From Bacteroidia bacterium (GTDB lineage: Bacteria; Bacteroidota; Bacteroidia; Flavobacteriales; Flavobacteriaceae), in NCBI GenBank assembly GCA_030429455.1, contig JAUIFC010000014.1:1-39310 (forward strand): 39,310 nt of DNA, in the 5' to 3' direction. Numbering within the stretch: the stretch's first letter is position 1; every line of letters starts with the position of its first letter. Below the pieces are notes generated by a model. It made no database searches and was not told the DNA's origin. It worked only from the letters and a program-made list of their open reading frames with translations. Shown here piece by piece: positions 32,817 through 39,310 of the stretch. The translations under genes were made by a program, and so were the position numbers.

Positions 32817-35242
32817 ATCAAAAAATTACACATAGCAGTTTAGAGTATTTTAAATCGTACTCCGATTATTTTTGGAGTTGGGAAGAACACGGTGAAGTAA
32901 TTCAATCTCAACCTTTTAGTACAACTATTGGATATAGAGAAGATATTGTTAGAGTTTTAGAAGATGTTTCTCATGACATTTCGCCGCGTTTTGGCTCAGT
33001 CCTTCTGATTATCTATGCCTGTTCTCATCATTTTAAGCCCTATACCTACGACGAAGCTCTGCAAATGATTAGAAACGCTAAAGACGACGACACAGTATCG
33101 GATCAAGTTGTGGAATACCATGTGGTTAAAGCCTTTAAGCTGCTCAAGACCATAAATGCCTTGCCCGATCATCTTAAAAAAGGACAAAAAAGAGTACTAT
33201 TATTAGCCGAAATTCTGAAGGAAAACAAGCTTACAATTCCCAATTATAGCGAAATTTTAAAGGACTTCAATTCTGGTAATTCTGACGATGTCATATTTAA
33301 GAAAAAGTTTCAAATCACTTATGCGGAACTTCTTGCGGACTTTCATGTGTTGTCCAACGCAGACAATGAGTTATCTTCCACCGAAATACTTCAAGAAAAA
33401 CTAGAAACAGGCGTCATAGGATTACAAAAACAAGATCTGCCTTTAGAAAAAAAAGACATTTTAGCCGAACTTTTAAAGGAAAAGGAAACTGCCGCATTAA
33501 GCGATTTGGCAAAACACTTTATGGGCAGTCTAAAAATCCCTATTCATTTGGAAGATACAAGTGATATTTCTTTAGGTGGCGTATCTGACGTTTCAAACAA
33601 AGGCGATTTTGACAAACTCCTACTGAGCGAACTGGCTTATAGCGACGATGTGTTTTTATCCCGACTAATAAATAATGAAGCCCTTTACTTTAAAAGAGAA
33701 GCTTCTCCAGAGAACCTGACTAAAAACAGAATTATCCTTTTAGATGCCACCATCAAAGTTTGGGGATCGCCAAGACTATTGGCTTTAGCCTTGACTTTAG
33801 CCTTTAAATTTCATCCTAAATCTAAACTAAATACAAAATTAATTTTATTGGATGGAGAAAGCTACCTAGATAATGCCATCGACAATGTCGACCAAATTAA
33901 AGAAGCGTTGAAATTTCTATCGCCTTATTTGGACTGTAGTTTAAGTTTAAATGCTGTCATCAACTCTAAAGAAATCAGCAAAGAAGACGAAGTCATATTT
34001 GTGATTGAAGAATCGAATTTTTATGAAAAAAAACTTCAAAAAGTCTTTAATTTAAATAAAAAACTAATTGATTTTCTGGTCACTATAAAGCGAGATGGTC
34101 TTGTAAATTATTTCAGCATTGTAAACGAAAGTTTAAAGAAATTGGGGAAAGTGACCATAAATATGGAACAGGTCGTTAATACCAAAAGAAGATTTACAAA
34201 GGCGACCCGAAAAACGTCGATTCAAACCGATTTGCCATTTTTTCCTGCATTTTATGACCGCGCACCAACCTACCCGATTCTACATTGTGCCACACAGTAT
34301 CATTTAGAATCCAGTTTAATTTATTTACCCAATGGTGGCGCGATTGTTAAAACCAGATTTAATGAACTGGTCTACTATCCCAAAAAACAACCTAAAGGAA
34401 AAGCGGGTTATACCATAAAAAACAACACAGGAAATTATAAATTCAATTTTACTTTAAGCAAAACGAAGGATAAAGTTTATTTTTTGACCTATAGCCCGAG
34501 TAAATTAGCTGGGTTTTCTGTGATAAACTTAGATGATTTTTCTATTGCATATGTTGATTTAAAAACATTGATTAACAAAGAATTTCGTCGCTTTAAGGTA
34601 ACAACTCATGGTGAAGATTTTTACATTCATGCGGGCTCCGAGTCGTATATTTTTAACAGAATAGAAAAAAAATTATACCCTGTACGAGAGCCGAAATCGG
34701 ATGAAAAAAAAGGGAAAGACAGTAGAGTAAATTACAACCTTACAAGTGTGGAAACACCCTTTGTAAAAATGAACATCGTAAGAATCACAACCGATGGTTG
34801 CTTGGTCTTTAATGCCAAAAAACTTGACTTTCAGTCTTGGGATAAAAACCATTTACATTTTGCGCCAGAACACAGATTGGTGTTCAAAGGCAATAAAGAA
34901 AAGCATACCTACATTGCGACTTCAAGAACAACAGTATTGAAAAAAACACATGTTTTTGACAATCCTAAAATCAAATTTCGGCATGTTAGTTTTAAAGACG
35001 GCAGTGAAATCCTTTTTGACAATAAAGGTTTTGCGCACTTAAAGAGTTCTGACAAATACCTTCCTGAAATAACTGTCAAAATGCAACTCAACGCGCCGGT
35101 GAGCATTTATGTGTCAACAGGAGAAATTTCAGCTCAAGAGCATTTAATAAATGACAAGCTGAAGCTGTCTAAAATAAATGCCAAAGAAGCTCATAAAATG
35201 TATCTTCAGCCTTTTATTCAAAATATAATAAACGCATATTGA
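32813..35242 (+). CDS. vWA-like plus beta-propeller protein
   Basis: 809 residues from a TTG start that overlaps the preceding stop. The N-terminal third (1-290) is helical. Residues about 300-450 look like a vWA domain: NRIILLDATIKVWGSPRLLA with Asp311 at the place of the first metal ligand. The MIDAS motif DxSxS is degenerate here (Asp311-Ala-Thr313-Ile-Lys315). From about 487 to 780 the sequence shows repeated beta-strand units (YLPNGGAIVKTRFNELVYY and similar) like propeller blades. Fusing vWA and propeller in one chain is consistent with the MoxR-vWA-beta-propeller systems. Most likely it is cytoplasmic and a partner of the AAA+ ATPase. Confidence 0.75.
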   Translation: MNQKITHSSLEYFKSYSDYFWSWEEHGEVIQSQPFSTTIGYREDIVRVLEDVSHDISPRFGSVLLIIYACSHHFKPYTYDEALQMIRNAKDDDTVSDQVVEYHVVKAFKLLKTINALPDHLKKGQKRVLLLAEILKENKLTIPNYSEILKDFNSGNSDDVIFKKKFQITYAELLADFHVLSNADNELSSTEILQEKLETGVIGLQKQDLPLEKKDILAELLKEKETAALSDLAKHFMGSLKIPIHLEDTSDISLGGVSDVSNKGDFDKLLLSELAYSDDVFLSRLINNEALYFKREASPENLTKNRIILLDATIKVWGSPRLLALALTLAFKFHPKSKLNTKLILLDGESYLDNAIDNVDQIKEALKFLSPYLDCSLSLNAVINSKEISKEDEVIFVIEESNFYEKKLQKVFNLNKKLIDFLVTIKRDGLVNYFSIVNESLKKLGKVTINMEQVVNTKRRFTKATRKTSIQTDLPFFPAFYDRAPTYPILHCATQYHLESSLIYLPNGGAIVKTRFNELVYYPKKQPKGKAGYTIKNNTGNYKFNFTLSKTKDKVYFLTYSPSKLAGFSVINLDDFSIAYVDLKTLINKEFRRFKVTTHGEDFYIHAGSESYIFNRIEKKLYPVREPKSDEKKGKDSRVNYNLTSVETPFVKMNIVRITTDGCLVFNAKKLDFQSWDKNHLHFAPEHRLVFKGNKEKHTYIATSRTTVLKKTHVFDNPKIKFRHVSFKDGSEILFDNKGFAHLKSSDKYLPEITVKMQLNAPVSIYVSTGEISAQEHLINDKLKLSKINAKEAHKMYLQPFIQNIINAY

Positions 35243-37953
35243 TGACCATTAGGCTTACATATTCGACAGATAGACATGAGTTGGTTAGTGCATTTTACAT
35301 TCATTCAGAAAATCCGGATGACTGGTTAAATGTATTGAATGCTAATCATTTAGACCTTGAAGAAATCCATTGTTATCCAACTCCAAAGTCCATTGCAGAT
35401 ATTCGGTTATCTGGTGTATTTGTTATACTTAAAACCCCTCTAAAATATAATGAATGTGAGCTTAGACATCCTTTCTATCAATTGGGAAATCAAATGTATC
35501 TCCCCTTTAATACCGAATTATTTCCTCCAGTAACCAAGGACGAAATAAATGGATTGTCGTTATACCCTATTCAGTGTTTTCATAAAGACATCGGACTTAT
35601 TGGTTGGGAAAAAGAGGAAGCGCTTAATTGGAAAACCCTTAGTTTCGACATTAAAAAGGGCAGTGATCCTTGGGATTTGGCCACTCATAGGTCTTTTACA
35701 GTTCCTAAACTAACAAGCCTATCACTTATTTCGCCCGAAAGCGAAAATGAAGTTATAGATGAACTGGAATCTGAAATTGACAAAAAAGACTTGTCAGATA
35801 TTCCTTTAGATACAAATGAAAAACGTAACTATAAAGACGCGCTGATTTCTAAAATTGCCAAACCTCTTCTAAAAGGAGGTCTTGGAATTTTAGGCGCAAT
35901 TCTAGGCGGCTTAGGCATATTGGGGATTTTTCTATCAAAATTGTTTCCAAATTCCAACGGAAGTAGTCATGCACAGTCTTTTGAGAAAATGATGAATAAC
36001 AATTCGTCCAAACCAATGAAGCCCAATGCCTTGCATAAACTGCATGAATGGCTCAAAGCCAATCTCGACAAATTAGAAAAACAACAACAAAAAGAGCTGA
36101 ACAAACTCCTTAAGATGTTTGATAACAATATTTCTGAGGCTTTAAAATACGCCATTCCCTTAGGAGGTGACGAACTAGGACGAGGAGACGATGTTCCAAG
36201 TTTCAAATTATCAAAGTCAACACCTTCTTTTAATTTAGGACGTTTAGGTACTCGCGTGTCTTCGTACGGATGGGATTTAGGGAACCACTATTATGAACTA
36301 CGACAAAAATATATTGCAGCTGCAAAAAAGGAATTGGAACTTAAGAATTTCAGAAAAGCAGCCTATATCTATGCTCATCTACTCAAAGATTATCACAATG
36401 CAGCAAATGTGCTAGAACAAGGCGCCTATTATGAAGAAGCCGCAGTTCTTTATTTAAAAAAGATGAAAAACAAGGCTGCTGCTGCTTCATGTTATGAGAA
36501 AGGAATGCTCTACGAAAAAGCCATAGAAATTCAAAAGGAATTGGGTAACAACGAAAAAATAGGTGATTTATATGCATTAGCCAATAACAAACAACGCTCT
36601 GAGGACTATTATTCACTTACGTCCAACGAATATTTGGACAGAAAAGACTTTTTGAATGCGGCAAGAGTTCAAAAAGAAAAACTTAAGGCCTTGGAAACGT
36701 CAAAAACTTTGCTGCTTGAAGGTTGGAAAACCTCATCAAAATCTGAAATTTGTTTAACTACCTTTTTTAATGAATCGTTTGAAACAACTCCAAAAGCATT
36801 CCCAGAGCTTATCCATTCTGTTTACAAAAACGACACCTCAAGTCATCTAGAATCCAAATTTCTGAACGTACTTCAAAAAATACCTTTAAAAGACTATGCT
36901 GCTGAAGACCTGAGTACAGAAATTGCTTATCAGATTGTAAGTAAAAAGATTACCCAAGGCAATCATAAAGAGGTTCACAAGCTTAAACATTTTGTGACCG
37001 ACTCATTTTTAGAAAGCGACCTCACCCGTTTCATGACTCAGAAACCGAGAATCCCAAAGGCTAACCTGACAACGATAAAACTAGACACAAACATCACTTG
37101 GACCGATGCCATTGCTCATAGAGAAAGTATCATTTTAACAGGAAATAACCTAACGCATTGGTTCGTTTGTAGAGTAAATAAATATGGAAACAAAGAGTAT
37201 TACACACTTAATAACAAGTACGCAGAAGGCAAAAGTTTTACACTAACTAATAATCCGCTCTATTCTGACGAGATTCTAATTCTATTTACAAACGCTCATA
37301 AAGGTATTTCGGAAAAGCTCATTATGCATCAAAATAAATACTTTGAGAGAACCCTGACGCTCTCTCACTATTATCAATTTCAAGAAGATGGTGTAAATTT
37401 CAGCTTAAGTACTGACCATTATTTCAAAATTGACAGGCAATCAGAAATCGTAAAATACGACAAGGATAGCAAGTTAATAGGAAATGTAACACTTAATAGA
37501 AGTACGTTTAGGCATAGTTCAAAAATTCAATATGCTGAAGGTTTTGTGTTCATGTATAGCAACAGTCAATTCAATGCTGTTGAAGAACATAATGGAGTTG
37601 TTCACTCTTTTGATTTAAAATCAGGCATTAAGGATTTTACAGTTCTCAATAGCACAAACATTTTGGTAAAAACCTACAGTGGCATTGCTATTCTTGGATT
37701 TGTCGAAAAAGACTTTAGACTTAAAATTCCATTTTTTTCAAGCGATTTTTTTGGAGAAGAAGCATTCTTTTTAGGGAGTAATAAGGCCGTCGTTTATTCT
37801 AAACAAAAAATCGTAGTTTTTGCTTTTGAACAACACCAAGCCTATCAATACAAAGTCATCGAAAATGAAAGTACGATTAAATGCCTTCCCATCAGTCGAA
37901 GTGAAATCGCTGTTCTTACCTCAGACAAGGAAGTTTTGATATATAGTATTTAA
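35242..37953 (+). CDS. Large protein: N-terminal domain, Gly-rich hydrophobic segment, TPR-like repeats, beta-propeller
   Basis: 903 residues from the ATG at 35242, which overlaps the previous stop as TGATG; a TTG one codon earlier is also possible. Residues 1-150 form a domain with LFPPVTKDEINGLSLYPIQC, likely one of the bpX domains (bpX6 by general resemblance, unverified). Residues about 208-236 are a Gly-rich hydrophobic segment (GGLGILGAILGGLGILGIFL) that could cross or insert in a membrane. A linker with a lysine- and glutamine-rich helix follows, then TPR-like helices (about 345-470, FRKAAYIYAHLLKDYHNAANVLEQ-type repeats), and a beta-propeller (about 605-903). It is the last and largest gene of the operon. 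Confidence 0.75.
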   Translation: MTIRLTYSTDRHELVSAFYIHSENPDDWLNVLNANHLDLEEIHCYPTPKSIADIRLSGVFVILKTPLKYNECELRHPFYQLGNQMYLPFNTELFPPVTKDEINGLSLYPIQCFHKDIGLIGWEKEEALNWKTLSFDIKKGSDPWDLATHRSFTVPKLTSLSLISPESENEVIDELESEIDKKDLSDIPLDTNEKRNYKDALISKIAKPLLKGGLGILGAILGGLGILGIFLSKLFPNSNGSSHAQSFEKMMNNNSSKPMKPNALHKLHEWLKANLDKLEKQQQKELNKLLKMFDNNISEALKYAIPLGGDELGRGDDVPSFKLSKSTPSFNLGRLGTRVSSYGWDLGNHYYELRQKYIAAAKKELELKNFRKAAYIYAHLLKDYHNAANVLEQGAYYEEAAVLYLKKMKNKAAAASCYEKGMLYEKAIEIQKELGNNEKIGDLYALANNKQRSEDYYSLTSNEYLDRKDFLNAARVQKEKLKALETSKTLLLEGWKTSSKSEICLTTFFNESFETTPKAFPELIHSVYKNDTSSHLESKFLNVLQKIPLKDYAAEDLSTEIAYQIVSKKITQGNHKEVHKLKHFVTDSFLESDLTRFMTQKPRIPKANLTTIKLDTNITWTDAIAHRESIILTGNNLTHWFVCRVNKYGNKEYYTLNNKYAEGKSFTLTNNPLYSDEILILFTNAHKGISEKLIMHQNKYFERTLTLSHYYQFQEDGVNFSLSTDHYFKIDRQSEIVKYDKDSKLIGNVTLNRSTFRHSSKIQYAEGFVFMYSNSQFNAVEEHNGVVHSFDLKSGIKDFTVLNSTNILVKTYSGIAILGFVEKDFRLKIPFFSSDFFGEEAFFLGSNKAVVYSKQKIVVFAFEQHQAYQYKVIENESTIKCLPISRSEIAVLTSDKEVLIYSI

Positions 37954-38004
37954 CAGAGATTGAATTGTTATCCAAGCAAATAAAACCTCCTCAAAAAAAA
38001 TGCA

Positions 38005-38541
38005 TTATTCCGCGACAAAGCGTTTGTCTGTAGGCATAATTGTTCCACAATTGCTACAAGTACGTTTGTTGATATCGCCATAAAATGCTTTAAAATGCAT
38101 TAGGAAATCTTTTTCGATGTCAACCAATGGAAAAAAAACTTCATGAAGTTTATGGTTACAGTTGTCACAAAACCACATCAAGCCGTCCTTCTTATTCAAA
38201 TGTTTCCGTTTGCGTTCTATCACCAAACCTAAAGAATCTTTATGTCTTACTGGAGAATGCGGAACATTGGCCGGATGCAAATACATATCACCAGGACCTA
38301 ATTTCATCGTCTTTTTTTCGCCATTTTCCTGAATGTGAACTTCGATATGTCCTTCCAACTGGTAGAATAGCTCTTCTGTTTCGTTATAGTGGTAATCTTT
38401 TCTGGCATTTGGACCTGCTACAATCATGACGATATAATCACCCGATTCTTTATACAGGTTTTTGTTTCCAACAGGAGGTTTTAATAAGTCTCTGTGTTCT
38501 TCGATCCATTGGGTTAAGTTAAAGGGAGCAGCAATTGGCAT
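38005..38541 (-). CDS. nbaC: 3-hydroxyanthranilate 3,4-dioxygenase
   Basis: 178 residues from the ATG at 38541 (MPIAAPFNL); a longer in-frame reading upstream of it is a hydrophobic stretch foreign to the family. The metal ligands fall at His51, Glu57 and His95, and the second iron site is Cys125, Cys128, Cys162 and Cys165 (CDNC...CSNC), the same residue numbers as the Cupriavidus enzyme, which supports the start. It opens 3-hydroxyanthranilate to the precursor of quinolinate, in tryptophan catabolism or NAD synthesis. No other kynurenine-pathway gene is in the window. It is divergent from cdaA with 107 nt between starts. Confidence 0.95.
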   Translation of the reverse strand: MPIAAPFNLTQWIEEHRDLLKPPVGNKNLYKESGDYIVMIVAGPNARKDYHYNETEELFYQLEGHIEVHIQENGEKKTMKLGPGDMYLHPANVPHSPVRHKDSLGLVIERKRKHLNKKDGLMWFCDNCNHKLHEVFFPLVDIEKDFLMHFKAFYGDINKRTCSNCGTIMPTDKRFVAE

Positions 38542-38648
38542 GATTGTAAAAATTAAAATGAAAGTTACTAAAAATACAAAGTTTCGTCTTAATAACAAAA
38601 AACGAAAATAATAAGATAGATATACATTCAATTATGTAATTTTACATT

Positions 38649-39310
38649 ATGGGTTTGGATTTTTTAGACTTTGGAATATTCGATATTATCGACATTTTGC
38701 TGGTAGCAGCTCTGCTTTATTACATCTATAAACTCATTCGTGGCACTGTGGCCATCAATATATTTATTGGCATTGTCATCATCTATTTGGTTTGGAAACT
38801 GACAGATTTTCTTAAAATGGAAATGCTAAGCAGCTTTTTAGGACTGTTTAGTAGTGTTGGCGCTGTGATGTTGATTGTTGTATTTCAGCAAGAAATACGT
38901 AAATTTTTCTTACTTATTGGTTCCACGAATATTACCAATAAAAATGGGTTTTTTAAGGATTTGGGGTTTAGCAAAAGGTCTTCCGATGCTTTGGAACATA
39001 TTGACGATGTATTAAATGCATGTTTAAGCCTGAGCGACACCCACACTGGCGCATTAATCGTCATTCGGCGTCAGACCAATTTAGACTTTGTGAAAAACAC
39101 TGGAGATCAAATGGATATAAAAATAAATATCCCTATTATAGAATCCATTTTTTACAAAAACAGCACATTACATGACGGCGCCATTGTGATCGAAGGTGAA
39201 AAAATTACAGCAACTAGAACAATTTTGCCTGTTTCCAACGACCGTAAAATCCCACTAAGATTCGGGTTAAGACATCGTGCAGCAGTTGGTATAACCGAAA
39301 AAACAGATGC
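38649..39310 (+). CDS. cdaA: Diadenylate cyclase CdaA, 3' end outside the window
   Basis: 220 codons are visible. The N-terminus has three hydrophobic segments (about 13-30, 33-52 and 62-80, starting IFDIIDILLVAALLYY), then the DAC domain with LHDGAIVI (Asp176) and GLRHRAAVG (Arg208-His209-Arg210), the two signature motifs for cyclic di-AMP synthesis. The enzyme sits in the inner membrane with the catalytic domain in the cytoplasm and makes c-di-AMP from two ATP, a signal for potassium and turgor balance. The last part of the catalytic domain and the C-terminus are beyond the right edge. Confidence 0.92.
   Translation, partial: MGLDFLDFGIFDIIDILLVAALLYYIYKLIRGTVAINIFIGIVIIYLVWKLTDFLKMEMLSSFLGLFSSVGAVMLIVVFQQEIRKFFLLIGSTNITNKNGFFKDLGFSKRSSDALEHIDDVLNACLSLSDTHTGALIVIRRQTNLDFVKNTGDQMDIKINIPIIESIFYKNSTLHDGAIVIEGEKITATRTILPVSNDRKIPLRFGLRHRAAVGITEKTD

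Noticed and set aside
17888-37974. A shared 16-mer ATTGAATTGTTATCCA at 17888-17903 and 37959-37974, close to the pseudogene and to the end of the AAA+ operon, which could be an attachment or repeat site
   Set aside because: One 16-base match is expected by chance at about this frequency in 39 kb of AT-rich DNA, and no longer identity or mobile gene lies with it.
38542-38631. A 30-residue hydrophobic N-terminal extension of the dioxygenase, as a membrane anchor
   Set aside because: The family starts at MPIAAPFNL, and only that start places the metal ligands at the known positions; the extra sequence is the intergenic region.

Overview
The window is AT-rich chromosomal DNA (GC in the mid-30s percent by eye) from a member of the Bacteroidota, most likely Flavobacteriaceae. 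The evidence is the gene content (CCDC81-type HU plus SPOR protein, DUF3098 next to ftsX, eukaryote-like UDP-glucose dehydrogenase, 2TM-domain proteins, viroplasmin-type RNase H, bacterial DPP IV with paired POT transporters), weak Shine-Dalgarno sites, and repeated matches to the Bacteroidota -7 promoter box TAnnTTTG just before start codons. I see no rRNA, tRNA, CRISPR array, insertion sequence or prophage.

Region 1 (1-11.7 kb, minus strand) is a cell-surface polysaccharide locus. An rmlB-rmlA-nucleotidyltransferase-rmlC-rmlD block makes dTDP-L-rhamnose. After a promoter gap, an UpxY/RfaH-like NusG paralogue leads a second operon: ugd, UDP-glucuronate 4-epimerase, a PseB-like dehydratase, an SpsF-type nucleotidyltransferase, an SDR, a PseI/NeuB-type synthase and a PseG/SpsG-type hydrolase that runs off the left edge. 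The second operon looks like supply of UDP-uronic acid and a nonulosonic (pseudaminic-like) acid.

Region 2 (11.8-17.8 kb) holds a DtxR/MntR-like regulator overlapping a ZIP metal transporter, Kdo transferase (waaA), a divergent DegT-family sugar aminotransferase with an unusual four-cysteine insert, a small 4-TM protein, an acyl-CoA thioesterase and a HU/SPOR-domain protein.

Region 3 (17.9-22.6 kb) holds a decayed 2-oxoglutarate oxygenase pseudogene, a small membrane protein, a Bor-like lipoprotein, ftsX-DUF3098-truB, a single-cysteine thioredoxin-fold protein and a small secreted MORN/YwqK-type protein.

Region 4 (22.8-29.5 kb) is a peptide-use operon: secreted DPP IV followed by two POT-family peptide transporters. 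A two-gene module (small ORF plus nucleotidyltransferase with an altered active site) sits between the peptidase and the transporters. A viroplasmin/RNase H gene is convergent at the end.

Region 5 (29.7-38.0 kb) is the most striking part. Two tandem 2TM-domain genes are followed, at gaps of 20 nt or less or with overlaps, by five tightly packed genes: an all-alpha protein, a MoxR/RavA-type AAA+ ATPase, an unassigned protein, a vWA-like plus beta-propeller protein, and a 903-residue protein with a glycine-rich hydrophobic segment, TPR-like helices and a beta-propeller. This matches the predicted MoxR-vWA-beta-propeller ternary systems with accessory bpX domains, known mainly from comparative genomics and with no biochemical function that I know of. 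The window ends with 3-hydroxyanthranilate dioxygenase and the first two-thirds or more of the diadenylate cyclase cdaA. No gene-free stretch exceeds about 255 bases once the pseudogene is counted.
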